Below are positions 31,149 through 40,096 of a stretch of 64,000 nucleotides of DNA, piece by piece. The first letter of the stretch is position 1, and the number at the start of each line of letters is the position of its first letter. The notes beneath the pieces are model-generated. The model saw nothing but the letters and a program-made list of their open reading frames with translations. It was not told where the DNA came from and did not search any database. A program made the translations under genes and the position numbers. The stretch spans positions 2,063,501 to 2,127,500 of the forward strand of contig NZ_JBFOHP010000002.1 in NCBI RefSeq assembly GCF_040907265.1, given 5' to 3'. The stretch comes from Streptomyces sclerotialus. GTDB lineage: Bacteria; Actinomycetota; Actinomycetes; Streptomycetales; Streptomycetaceae.

Positions 31149-32318
31149 CTAGAACGGCGTCAGCGTCAGCGTGAAGCGGCTGGGCGCGCCGTCCTCGATG
31201 TACGAGGCGAAGCCGGCGACGTCGTCGAAGGCGAAGCCGTACGCCTTGCCGTCCTGGGCGGCGTCGTGCATCACCTTGGCGTAGTGGTTGGCGAGCTTCT
31301 GCTGGTAGAAGGCGGCGGGGTCGGTGGTGGGCTGCTCGGCGTGCGAGGTGAGGGTGGCCCGGTTGAGCGCGGCGCCGAGGATCGCGGCGACCGGGCCCGT
31401 CGTCCCGTCGTTGGGCGCGGCCAGGGTGCCGTCGCAGAAGAGCACGTCACGGGTGCTGGGCTTGCTGAAGGAAACGCTCGCCGGGCCGGTGAAGGAGAGC
31501 TTGTCCCCGGAGACCCGGCCGGTGAAGGTGCCCGCGTTGGTGGTGACCTTCAGGTCCTTGCCCGCGTACGCCGACCAGGCCTCGTCGATGGCCGGGGCGA
31601 AGTAGTCCTTGGCGAACCGGCCGCTGTCCAGGCCGTGGCCCGGGGCGATGACCCGCTTGTCGTCGACGACCAGGTCGCCGAAGCCCTCGATGCCGGCGAG
31701 GTCCGAGAAGATCTTCGCCCGGGCGCCGTCCTTCAGCAGGCCCGCCGTCTGGTCCTTGGCGCCGGTCAGCTTGATCGCCAGCGGCACGCTGAACATGTCG
31801 ACCATCGTGGTGTTGCAGTACATCCCGCCGTCGTTGTACGTGAACTCCGCGCAGTCGTGCAGCACGCCGAAGTTGGGGTCGGAGTCCACCCAGCCGGCCG
31901 GGTAGGCGAGCGCGGCCTTGCCGTTGCCGTCCTCGACGGCCTTGAACTTCAGCTTGCCGCCGAGCGCGGTGTAGATCCGCCCGGACATCTTCGGCAGCGT
32001 CAGGGTGGTGGTGCCGCTCGCGGCGAGCGGTATCGCGTAGTCGGTGAATCCGTCCGAGCCGTTGTCGGAGACCGCGACCGGCTTCAGTTCGCCTTCGGGC
32101 GTGACGCGGACCTGCTGGGTGCCGTCGTTGCCGACGATGTAGACGTACACCGAGGAGTTCTGGAATTCCCCGGAGTTGTTGACGATCTCCAGGGGGAGGC
32201 CCGCGGCCTTGGCGCGGACCGGTGCGGGTGCTCCGACGGCCCGGCTCGCCAGGGTGAGACCGGCACCGGCGGCGGCACTCGCGGCGAGGCCGCCGAGCAG
32301 GGTACGACGGGTGATCAT
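31149..32318 (-). CDS. Secreted glycoside hydrolase family 64 beta-1,3-glucanase
   Basis: 389 residues. A Tat signal (TRRTLLGGLAASAAAGAG) precedes the mature enzyme, which shows the GH64 pattern LPLEIVNNSGEFQNSSVYVY, and later NDGGMYCNTTMVDMFSVPL and APGHGLDSGRFAKDYFAPAI. The family cleaves long beta-1,3-glucan to laminaripentaose, as in fungal cell walls. ATG 32318 follows AAGGAG by seven bases, giving clear evidence of an independent start. It forms an operon with the GH16 gene, whose frameshift makes the two look fused into one 713-codon frame. Confidence 0.92.
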   Translation of the reverse strand: MITRRTLLGGLAASAAAGAGLTLASRAVGAPAPVRAKAAGLPLEIVNNSGEFQNSSVYVYIVGNDGTQQVRVTPEGELKPVAVSDNGSDGFTDYAIPLAASGTTTLTLPKMSGRIYTALGGKLKFKAVEDGNGKAALAYPAGWVDSDPNFGVLHDCAEFTYNDGGMYCNTTMVDMFSVPLAIKLTGAKDQTAGLLKDGARAKIFSDLAGIEGFGDLVVDDKRVIAPGHGLDSGRFAKDYFAPAIDEAWSAYAGKDLKVTTNAGTFTGRVSGDKLSFTGPASVSFSKPSTRDVLFCDGTLAAPNDGTTGPVAAILGAALNRATLTSHAEQPTTDPAAFYQQKLANHYAKVMHDAAQDGKAYGFAFDDVAGFASYIEDGAPSRFTLTLTPF

Positions 32319-32362
32319 GCGTGGCTCCTTGCGGGTGGGGGGAGGGTGGTACGGGCCGTGTG

Positions 32363-33290
32363 TCACGGCTGCTGGACCGATACGGCAACGTTGTCGACGA
32401 GCATCGAGCCGCCCGGCTGCGTGGCGTCGGTGGGGGTCGCCCGGCCGGCCACGCCGTCGGGGGAAGCCGCCGCCCATGGCGAGGTTCAGCAGCAGGAAGT
32501 GGCCGTGGTGGGTGGCGTTCGCCCACGTGGTGGCGTCCATGTCGGACGAGGAGACGGTGTGGAACTGCTGCCCGTCGACGTACCACTTCAGCGACTCGGT
32601 GGCCGAGGTGCGGTCCAGTTCCAGCGCGTAGGTGTGGAAGCCGGCCTGACAGGCGCTGCCGGGGCACTCGCGGGAGTTGCCGAGCCCCTGCGTCTCGTTG
32701 CACGGGCCGCCGGGGTTCACCCCGCAGTGCAGCGTGGCCCAGACCTTGTTGGCGCCGTTGACGTTCTCCAGGATGTCGAACTCGCCGATGCCCGGCCAGT
32801 TCTGGTAATTGCCGCGGAAGTCGGCGCCCAGGGTCCAGAAGGCGGGCCAGTAGCCGAGGGCCGCGTCACCGGAGACGTCGGGCACCTTGATGCTCGCCTC
32901 GATGCGCAGCTTGCCGCCCTCGGGGGCCGCGAAGTCGGTGCGGCGGGTCTCGATCCGGCCGGACGTCCAGGTGCCGTTGCCGTCCTTCAACGCGGTGATC
33001 TTCAGATGGCCGGCGCCGTCGAGCTGGAGGTTCTCGGGGCGGTCGGTGTAGGTCTGCTTCTCACCGGTGCCCCAGTTGGGCGGGCCGCCGGGATAGCCGG
33101 TGCCCGTATCGGTGATCCAGTCGTCGGCGGACGGGGCGGAGCCCGCGGCGCCGTCGAATTCGGTGCTCCAGACCGTTTCGAACGCGGCCTCGGGCCGGTC
33201 GGCGACGGCCGGGACGGTCAGCGCCGTGGCCGTGGCGAGAGCGGCGGCCGCGGCGCAGAGCACCGCTCTCGTACGCCATCTCATGCTCAT
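32363..33290 (-). pseudogene. Glycoside hydrolase family 16 endo-beta-1,3-glucanase, broken by a one-base frameshift
   Basis: ATG 33290 follows GAGGAG. A Sec signal peptide (AVLCAAAAALATATALTVPA) leads to a GH16 domain with the catalytic Glu pair in IGEFDILENVNG and a C-terminal GQQFHTVSSSD region. At 32459-32463 a run of five G on the plus strand shifts the frame: before it LNLAMGGGFP is normal; after it the frame becomes Arg-rich and runs on into the GH64 gene. With one base fewer the protein ends naturally as LVDNVAVSVQQP at the TGA at 32363, giving 308 residues. The active-site region is intact; the final strand of the jelly-roll is lost. May be a sequencing error. Confidence 0.82.
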
Positions 33291-33345
33291 GACATATCTC
33301 CTCAGACAGGGTGGGGGAGGTGAGGAGTGCGGGGGGTATGCGTTG

Positions 33346-33359
33346 TGAGAGCGCTCTCA
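33346..33359. promoter_or_regulatory. LacI-family operator
   Basis: The perfect 14-base palindrome TGAGAGCGCTCTCA lies between the divergent GH16 and LacI genes, 56 bases before the GH16 start. Its GAGCGCTC core matches the operators of the CebR/BxlR-type LacI repressors of Streptomyces. It probably controls the glucanase operon. Confidence 0.8.
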
Positions 33360-33429
33360 TAACGTGTAGGGAACCATGCCGACTCGGAGCGGTACCGTCA
33401 AGCCTCCGCAGAAAAAGAGGAGTTCGAAG

Positions 33430-34473
33430 ATGTCCGTGCCCGGCGGCTCCCGGCCGACCCTGGAGGCGGTGGCCTCCCTGGCCGGCGTCTCCCGCGCCAC
33501 CGTCTCCCGCGTCGTCAACGGCGGCCCCGGCGTCCGCACCGAGATCCGCGAGCGGGTCCGGCAGGCCGTCGCCGAGCTGGGGTACGTACCGAACAGCGCG
33601 GCCCGCTCGCTCGTCACCCGGCGGACCGGGGCCGTCGCCGTGGTCATCGCCGAGCCGGAGACCCGGGTGTTCTCGGACCCGTTCTTCGCCCAGCAGCTGC
33701 GCGGCATCGGCCGCGAACTGGCCGCCGCCGACACCCAGTTGCTGCTGCTGATGGTGGAGGACGGCCAGGACCACGAGCGCATCGGCCGTTACCTTTCCGG
33801 CGGGCACGTGGACGGCGCGCTGATGTTCTCGCTGCACCGCGCCGACCCGCTGCCCGCGATGGCCGCCGCCTCGGGGCTGCCCACGGTCTTCGGCGGCCGC
33901 CCCGACTGGACGGACGACAGTCACTCCGGCACCCGGCCGCTGTACGTCGACACCGACAACCGCGACGGCGCCCGGCAGGCCGTACGCCATCTCCTCTCCC
34001 GCGGGCGCCGCCGCATCGCCGTCATCACAGGGCCGCTGGACCAGACCTCGGCCCAGGACCGGCTGGACGGCTACCGCGAGGCGCTGACCGGGCCGGACGC
34101 GCCGCCCGTCGACGAACGGCTGATCGCCGGCGGCGGCTTCACCGCGGAGGGCGGCGAGCGGGCGATGGCCACGCTGCTGGACGCCGTGCCGGACCTCGAC
34201 GCCGTCTTCGCCTGCTCGGACCTGATGGCCACGGGCGCCCTGCGGACGCTGCGGGCCCGCGGCCGGCGGGTCCCGGAGGACGTCGCGGTGGTCGGCTACG
34301 ACGATCTCGCCCCGGCGGCCTGGGCCGACCCGCCGCTGACCACCGTCCGCCAGGACGTGCAGGAGATGGGCCGGCTGATGGCCCGCCTCCTGCTGCGCCG
34401 GCTGGCCTCCGGCGACGAGGGCCTCTCCCCCGTCGTCACCCCCGCCACCCTCATCGTCCGCGACTCCGGCTAG
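33430..34473 (+). CDS. LacI-family transcriptional regulator
   Basis: 347 residues. The N-terminal HTH is TLEAVASLAGVSRATVSRVV followed by the hinge NSAARSLVTRR; the rest is a periplasmic-binding-protein-like ligand domain (for example VDGALMFSL, FACSDLMATGALRTL and VGYDDLAPAA). It probably represses the divergent glucanase genes until a beta-glucan oligosaccharide binds. ATG 33430 has GAGGAG seven bases upstream; ATG 33376 is a longer alternative. The operator palindrome lies upstream. Confidence 0.92.
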   Translation: MSVPGGSRPTLEAVASLAGVSRATVSRVVNGGPGVRTEIRERVRQAVAELGYVPNSAARSLVTRRTGAVAVVIAEPETRVFSDPFFAQQLRGIGRELAAADTQLLLLMVEDGQDHERIGRYLSGGHVDGALMFSLHRADPLPAMAAASGLPTVFGGRPDWTDDSHSGTRPLYVDTDNRDGARQAVRHLLSRGRRRIAVITGPLDQTSAQDRLDGYREALTGPDAPPVDERLIAGGGFTAEGGERAMATLLDAVPDLDAVFACSDLMATGALRTLRARGRRVPEDVAVVGYDDLAPAAWADPPLTTVRQDVQEMGRLMARLLLRRLASGDEGLSPVVTPATLIVRDSG

Positions 34474-34480
34474 CGCTACG

Positions 34481-36112
34481 TCACGTCACGTCGGCGATCA
34501 CCTCGCGGGCCGCCCGCTCGCCCTCCGTGGCCCCGCCGTTCATGAACCCCTGGAAGTCGTACGAGGTGTGCTCGCCGCCGAGGTGCACATTCCCCTGCCG
34601 CACGCCCTCGTACCCCGCGTACCTGTGCAGATAGCCCACCGGCCAGTACGAGTACGCGCCCAGGGCGTACGGGTTGCGGTGCCAGGCGGAGAGCTGTGCC
34701 CGGCCGGTCCAGGCGGCCTTCGTGCCGGGGAAGAAGCGCTCGATGTCCGTCAGCCGGCGCTGCGCGAGATCCCGTACGTACGGGTCGGCCTCCGTGGCGA
34801 ACGGCCCCGCCGGGGTCAGCGCGCGGGCGAGGCTGCCGCCGCCGTACTGGATGAGGATGCCGCCGGTGCCGGGCTGGGCCTTGGTGGTGTCCCAGGTCTG
34901 CTGCGCGTCCAGGTCGGTGAAGCAGTCACCGGCACTGACGCCCGGCCAGGGCCCGGTGCCGCGCCAGGGCCGGGCGCCGAACTGCATGTTGAGCTTGGTG
35001 CAGTACCCCATGCGGGCGTCGCGGAGCAGGTTGGTCATGCGGGTGTCGAAGCCGGCCCGGCTGAGGTCCAGGCGTTGCAGTACGGGCAGCGGGACGGTCA
35101 GGACGGTGTGGTCGGCGGTGACGGCGCGGGTGGTGCCGCGGTCGCTGAAGGTGAGGGTCTGGGTGCCGTCGGAGTTCCGCGCGACGGCCGTCAGCGACCA
35201 GCCCCTCCGCAGCGTCCCGGCGGGCAGCGCGGCCGCGATCGCCTTCGGGAGCTGATCGTTGCCGCCGGTGATGTGGTACCGCTCGTCGGACAGCCCCCAG
35301 ACGTTGAAGCGGCCGGGATTGGGCTGGTAGCCCATGAGCAGCACGAGGGCGAGCGCGGACTGGTCGGTGGTGTCGGCGCCGTACTCGACGTTGTAGGCCA
35401 CGTCGATGAACTGCCCGAGGCGCGAGGCGTAGCCGCCGGGCACCCGGGAGTCGATCCATTCCCGTATCGACATGTTGTCCAGGGCCGTGCCCTCGGGAGT
35501 CGTCCGGTTCCACATGACCTCCCCTGCCTGCTGGAGGTCGGTACGCAGCGCCTGGTAGACGCCCTTGAAGTCCTCGTCCGCCTGCGCGCGCGGGTAGTAC
35601 GTGCCGTCGAACCAGAGGACTTCCTCGGCGCCGTTGGGGCCCGCGCCGAGGAAGTCCTCCAGGGGGAGGCCGAAGCGGCGGCAGAGTTCCTGCATCTTCT
35701 TGTGCTCGGTGTCGATCAGCTCGCCGCCGAGCTCGGAGCTCTGGCCGTACGCCCAGTGGTCGCGCTGGGTGAACATCCGGCCGCCGACCCGGTCGGGGTC
35801 GGCCTCGTACAGCGTGCAGGGCAGTCCGGCGTCCTGGAGGGTGAGCGCCGCGGTCAGTCCCGCGATGCCCGCGCCGACGACGGCGATCCGGGGCGTGGCG
35901 GCGGACCGCGGCGGGCGCACAGGCCCGGCGGCCGCGGCCGCGGTCGTGGCCGGGGTGGCGAGCGCGACGCCGAGTCCCAGCGCGCCCGCGCGCGCCAGGA
36001 GTTCGCGCCGGTCCAGCCCTCGTACGTCGGCGGCGGGCATCCGGAGTCTTCGTGCCGCCGCGTGCTCGGCGGCGAGTCTGCGCAGGGCGTGCATCGCGTG
36101 CGTACGGGCCAT
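34481..36112 (-). CDS. Flavin monoamine oxidase-family protein with Tat-like signal
   Basis: 543 residues. A Tat-like segment (DRRELLARAGALGLGVALA) is followed by the FAD-binding motif VVGAGIAGLTAALTLQ, the RVGGRMFT block and the C-terminal FAD motif VHLGGEHTSYDFQGF. The family oxidises primary amines or amino acids to aldehydes or keto acids with H2O2 and ammonia. ATG 36112 follows GAGGAGG. The gene lies 11 bases downstream of the APC permease and is probably in its operon. Substrate unknown. Confidence 0.88.
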   Translation of the reverse strand: MARTHAMHALRRLAAEHAAARRLRMPAADVRGLDRRELLARAGALGLGVALATPATTAAAAAGPVRPPRSAATPRIAVVGAGIAGLTAALTLQDAGLPCTLYEADPDRVGGRMFTQRDHWAYGQSSELGGELIDTEHKKMQELCRRFGLPLEDFLGAGPNGAEEVLWFDGTYYPRAQADEDFKGVYQALRTDLQQAGEVMWNRTTPEGTALDNMSIREWIDSRVPGGYASRLGQFIDVAYNVEYGADTTDQSALALVLLMGYQPNPGRFNVWGLSDERYHITGGNDQLPKAIAAALPAGTLRRGWSLTAVARNSDGTQTLTFSDRGTTRAVTADHTVLTVPLPVLQRLDLSRAGFDTRMTNLLRDARMGYCTKLNMQFGARPWRGTGPWPGVSAGDCFTDLDAQQTWDTTKAQPGTGGILIQYGGGSLARALTPAGPFATEADPYVRDLAQRRLTDIERFFPGTKAAWTGRAQLSAWHRNPYALGAYSYWPVGYLHRYAGYEGVRQGNVHLGGEHTSYDFQGFMNGGATEGERAAREVIADVT

Positions 36113-36123
36113 GGCCGGCCTCC

Positions 36124-37644
36124 TCAGAGTGTGGGTTTCTCCTCGTCGCGCTCGGCCGCGTCCTCCAGGACGATCCGGCCGATGATCTCGTACCGTGCGG
36201 GCTTGCGTGCCTTGAGATGGAGCGCCAGGCCGAGCCCTCCGAAGAAGACCAGGCCGACGATCCAGGGGATGAGCCGGAAGAAGAGCGAGCCCGCCGCGTC
36301 ACCGGCCGCGGTCCGCATGTTGACCAGCAGCAGGACGACCACGGCGGTCATCCCGACGCCGCCGAGCAGCGGTGCCGTGAACGTACGGAACCAGTGCCGG
36401 TCCTCGGGGTGGTTCTTCCGGAAGTAGCCGATGACGGCGAAGGAGCAGAGGGTCTGGACGATCAGGATCGCCATCGTGCCGAGGATCGCGAGCAGCGTGT
36501 AGAGGTGGATGTAGGGGTCCTGGCCGGTCAGCCAGAAGGCGGCGACGAGCGCGGTGGCGAGGGCCGTCTGCACGTACGAGGCGAAGTACGGAGAGCCGTG
36601 CCGGGGGTGCGTACGGCCCAGGCCGCGGTGGAGGAATCCCTCGCGCCCGATGGCGTACAGATAGCGCGCGGCGCACTGGTGGAAGGCCATACCGCAGGCG
36701 AACGAGCCGGTGAGCAGCAGCCATTGGAAGGCGTCCACCGCCCAGCCGCCGAGGAAGGTGCGGGTGGGCGCGAAGAAGAGGTCCAGCGGGGTGCCGGAGG
36801 ACGCGATCCGCACCGACTCGGCCAGCCCGTTCCCGGAGATCGTCATCCAGGACACGAAGATGTAGAACAGGCCGACGCCGATGACGGAGACGAGCGTGGC
36901 GCGCGGGATGACGCGCTTGGGGTCGCGGGACTCCTCGCCGTACATCGCGGTGGACTCGAAGCCGACCCAGGACCAGAAGGCGAAGAAGAGGCCGAGCCCG
37001 GCGGAGGTGCCGGTGAAGGCGTTGGCGGGGTCGACGGGCGCCGCGGGGATGCCGTCCGGGCCGCCGCCGGCGAGCAGTACGGCGACCGAGACGGCGAAGA
37101 GCACGGCGATCTCGGCGACGAGCATGATGCCCAGCGCCTTGGCCGTGAGATGGATGTCGAAGTGCGCGAGGACGGCGGTGACCGCGAGCATCGCGGCCGC
37201 GTACAGCGGCCAGGGCAGGTCGGCGCCGAGCTGGTCGGCGACGGTGGTCTTGGCGAAGTACGCGAAGACGCCGACGATCGATGCCTCGAAGACGATGTAC
37301 GCGAGGACGGCGAGCATCCCGGAGGCCATGCCGGCGACCCGGCCCAGGCCGTGCGAGATGAAGCCGTAGAAGGCGCCGGCGGCGGTGATGCGGCGGGCCA
37401 TGGCGACATAGCCGACGGAGAAGACGGTCAGCACGGCGGTGGCGAAGAGATAGCCGGCCGGGGCGCCGATGCCGTTGCCGGCGCCGACCGCGATCGGGAG
37501 GTTGCCGGTCATCGCGGTGATGGGCGCGGCGGTCGCGACCGCCATGAAGACGACGCCGACCAGGCCGACGGAGCCGGCCTTGAGCCGGTCGACGCCGTGG
37601 TCCCGGCCGTCCTGCGCCGGTACCGATGTTTCTGTACTGGACAT
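36124..37644 (-). CDS. APC-superfamily amino acid/amine permease
   Basis: 506 residues, about 12 hydrophobic segments. The N-terminal VGVVFMAVATAAPITAMTGN and the later FFAFWSWVGFESTAMYGEES are family marks. It likely takes up an amine or amino acid together with protons. ATG 37644 follows AGGGGTGTC; the longer frame to 38295 runs over the divergent regulator gene. The downstream amine oxidase suggests uptake and oxidation of one compound. Confidence 0.9.
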   Translation of the reverse strand: MSSTETSVPAQDGRDHGVDRLKAGSVGLVGVVFMAVATAAPITAMTGNLPIAVGAGNGIGAPAGYLFATAVLTVFSVGYVAMARRITAAGAFYGFISHGLGRVAGMASGMLAVLAYIVFEASIVGVFAYFAKTTVADQLGADLPWPLYAAAMLAVTAVLAHFDIHLTAKALGIMLVAEIAVLFAVSVAVLLAGGGPDGIPAAPVDPANAFTGTSAGLGLFFAFWSWVGFESTAMYGEESRDPKRVIPRATLVSVIGVGLFYIFVSWMTISGNGLAESVRIASSGTPLDLFFAPTRTFLGGWAVDAFQWLLLTGSFACGMAFHQCAARYLYAIGREGFLHRGLGRTHPRHGSPYFASYVQTALATALVAAFWLTGQDPYIHLYTLLAILGTMAILIVQTLCSFAVIGYFRKNHPEDRHWFRTFTAPLLGGVGMTAVVVLLLVNMRTAAGDAAGSLFFRLIPWIVGLVFFGGLGLALHLKARKPARYEIIGRIVLEDAAERDEEKPTL

Positions 37645-37882
37645 GACACCCCTTGTTCCGGCCGGTACCCCGTGCACGCGGTCAGTGGAGGCGCCAGCCT
37701 GGCGGACTGTGACCGGCACCACAACTGACAACGGGGCCGGTTTTTCCCGCGGATGATCGACGGGGTGTCGGGGCGCGCTGCGACGGATTCCGTGGCGGCC
37801 GGCGGCGGACGCGGCGCGGCCGGCCCGCTGACCAGGCTCCCGTGGCGGCGGACCGCCGTTCCTGCGGGTAGCGTTCGGCGCC

Positions 37883-39508
37883 ATGGGGTCGGAAGCGATG
37901 GTCGAGGCCGAGATCACGGTACGCAGGGCGCTGGAGCTGCCCGCGCTGCGGCGCGGGCTGCCGGAAGTGATCACCGGCGAGGACGGGCTGGACCGGGCGG
38001 TCCGCTGGGTGCATGCCGGAGAGGTGCCGAACATCGCCTCGCTGCTCAAGGGCGGCGAGCTGCTGCTGACCACCGGCCTCGGCCTCGGCGCCCGCCCTTC
38101 CGAGCAGCGCGCCTTCGTCCGCAAGCTCGCCGACCGCGGGATCGCGGCGCTCGTCGTGGAGCTGGGCGCCCGCTTCGAAACGCTGCCCACCGCGCTGGTC
38201 GAGAGCGCCCGCGCCTCCGGACTGCCGCTGATCCAGCTGCACCGCGAGGTGCCGTACGTCTCGGTCACCGAGGAGATCCACACCGAGATCGTCAACAGCC
38301 ACTACACGCTGATGCGCCGCGCCGACGAGGTGCTGCGCCGCTGTACGGACGTCCTGCTGCGCGGCGGCGGCGCCCCCGAAGTACTGCGCCTCCTCGCCGC
38401 GTTCACCGGCAACCCGCTCTGCCTGGAGGCCCCGGACGGCAGCCCGCTGTACGCCGCGGGCCCCGACGACGGCGCCGCCGCCGACGCCGATCCGCTCCAG
38501 GCGTGGGAGGGGCTGCGCGAGAAGGGGCTGCGGGTGGACGTGCCCGGCGGCGGCCACGGCCCCGACGCCGTGCGGGCCCGGCTCGTCCTGCTGCCCGTCA
38601 ACGCGGCCCTCGCGCCCGTCCACCGCATCGCCGCCGAACGCGCCGCCGACCTGCTCGCCGTCGTCATGCTCCAGTCCCGGCAGGAGGAGGGGCTGGCGGC
38701 GCGCGGCCGCGGCGACTTCCTCGCCGACCTCGCCGAGGGCCGCATCTCCGCCGCCGAAGCGCCGGGCCAGGCCCGGCTGCTGGGCTTCCGGCCCGGTGCG
38801 GCGGCGCTCCTCCCGGTGGTCATGCGGCTGCCGTCCGGGCTGCCCACGGCGGCCGGCTGGGCGCTGCTCGCCCAGGCGCTGCGCGAGGAGCTGGCCGCGC
38901 TCGGCGCGCCCGTCCTGCTCGGCGTGCGGCCGGTGGAGGGCCGGGTACCGCTGGTGGCCGTGGTGCGCGAGGGGCAGGACCGGGACGGCGTGGCCGACCG
39001 GATCGCGGAGGCGCTGCGGGCCGGCGTCGTACGGGCCGGCCTGGACCGGCCCGCGGCGCAGCGCCCGGTCGTCGTGGTCGGCGCGCCCGGCGACTGGGCC
39101 GCGACCGGGCCGGGGCTGCGGCACGCCGCCGAGGCGGCCGCGGCGGCCCAGGGCCTGCCGCCCCGGCTCTGGTACGACGCCCGCCGCCTGGACATCGAGC
39201 TGCTGCTGTGGCGGATGCGCGAACACGGCGAGGCGGGCATGCTCGCCGACTTCGTCGAGCGCGCGATCGGCCCGCTGCTGGCCCACGACCGCACCGCGCG
39301 CCAGCCGCTGCTGCCCACGCTGGAGGCGTACCTCGCCAGCGCGGGCCGCAAGGCCGAGACCTCCCGCGACCTGAACGTCAACCGCCAGACCCTGTACGAC
39401 CGGCTGGCCCGCATCTCCCAGCTGCTCGGCACCGACCTGGAGGACCCGCAGACGGTACTGGGCCTGCGGCTGGCACTGCACGCGCGGCGGCACACGGAAC
39501 GCGGCTAG
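37883..39508 (+). CDS. PucR-family transcriptional regulator
   Basis: 541 residues. The N-terminal PucR domain is present (ELPALRRGLPEVITGEDGLD, then HAGEVPNIASLLKGGELLLT), followed by a middle GGDEF-like domain and the C-terminal HTH-30 (TSRDLNVNRQTLYDRLARIS). Such proteins control nitrogen or purine and amine catabolism. It is divergent from the permease/amine oxidase pair with a 238-base gap, so it is likely their regulator. Confidence 0.9.
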   Translation: MGSEAMVEAEITVRRALELPALRRGLPEVITGEDGLDRAVRWVHAGEVPNIASLLKGGELLLTTGLGLGARPSEQRAFVRKLADRGIAALVVELGARFETLPTALVESARASGLPLIQLHREVPYVSVTEEIHTEIVNSHYTLMRRADEVLRRCTDVLLRGGGAPEVLRLLAAFTGNPLCLEAPDGSPLYAAGPDDGAAADADPLQAWEGLREKGLRVDVPGGGHGPDAVRARLVLLPVNAALAPVHRIAAERAADLLAVVMLQSRQEEGLAARGRGDFLADLAEGRISAAEAPGQARLLGFRPGAAALLPVVMRLPSGLPTAAGWALLAQALREELAALGAPVLLGVRPVEGRVPLVAVVREGQDRDGVADRIAEALRAGVVRAGLDRPAAQRPVVVVGAPGDWAATGPGLRHAAEAAAAAQGLPPRLWYDARRLDIELLLWRMREHGEAGMLADFVERAIGPLLAHDRTARQPLLPTLEAYLASAGRKAETSRDLNVNRQTLYDRLARISQLLGTDLEDPQTVLGLRLALHARRHTERG

Positions 39509-39606
39509 CGGTACGCGGGCGGCGGCCGGGGCTGAGGAGGCCCGCGAGGACGGAGCTGAGTATCCGTACTCAGGCGGGTGCGGATTCCTCGCGCGACACT
39601 GCGGCC

Positions 39607-40059
39607 ATGGCCTCCGCCCCCGCAGCGCCCCGCACCCGGCGCCTCCACTGGTTCGCCGACCTCTTCCTCGGCCTCCTCCTGCTCGCGGTGGACGCGGGGC
39701 TGGTGATCGCCATCTGGTTCGTGGTGGCGATGCACGCGTGGGGGCAGAGCGGCCCGGAGGAGGCCGTCGCCGCCGCCGAGCGGGCCACGGCGCAGGCGAC
39801 GACGGGCGGGCTGATCGCCGTCGGTGTCCTCGCGGTCCTCGCCGGCCTGGCCTCCTACGGGCTGTTCCGCACCCGGGCGCCGATCGCCGCGGCCGGCCAG
39901 GCCCTGGCGGCCGCCGGCCTGGCGCTCGGCGCGCTGGCCGGCGCCGCGCTGGAGTACCGCGAGACGTACCCGGAAACCGTCCCCACGTCCGATCACCAGG
40001 GCCCCGTCGGCTGCCGCAGCGGCGGCGACAGCGAGGAGTGCCGCGACACCGGCGGCTGA
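39607..40059 (+). CDS. Small membrane protein, possibly DUF6234-like
   Basis: 150 residues. It has three to four hydrophobic segments: FADLFLGLLLLAVDAGLVIA, GGLIAVGVLAVLAGLASYGLF and an Ala/Leu/Gly-rich third one, and a polar C-terminus with two Cys. Arrangement and length resemble DUF6234 membrane proteins of Streptomyces, which I cannot prove. ATG 39607 starts the charged N-terminus before the first segment. Function unknown. Confidence 0.65.
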   Translation: MASAPAAPRTRRLHWFADLFLGLLLLAVDAGLVIAIWFVVAMHAWGQSGPEEAVAAAERATAQATTGGLIAVGVLAVLAGLASYGLFRTRAPIAAAGQALAAAGLALGALAGAALEYRETYPETVPTSDHQGPVGCRSGGDSEECRDTGG

Positions 40060-40096
40060 GCGCCTGTCCTGCGCTTCCGGCGCCGCGGGCCGCCGC

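Noticed and set aside
31149..33290. 713-codon GH16-GH64 fusion protein
   Set aside because: The join is explained by one base in a G5 run; the GH64 half has its own ATG, ribosome site and Tat signal, and a normal GH16 end appears in the other frame.
36124..38295. Longer permease frame starting at 38295
   Set aside because: The extension runs over the divergent PucR gene and is not hydrophobic; ATG 37644 has a ribosome site.
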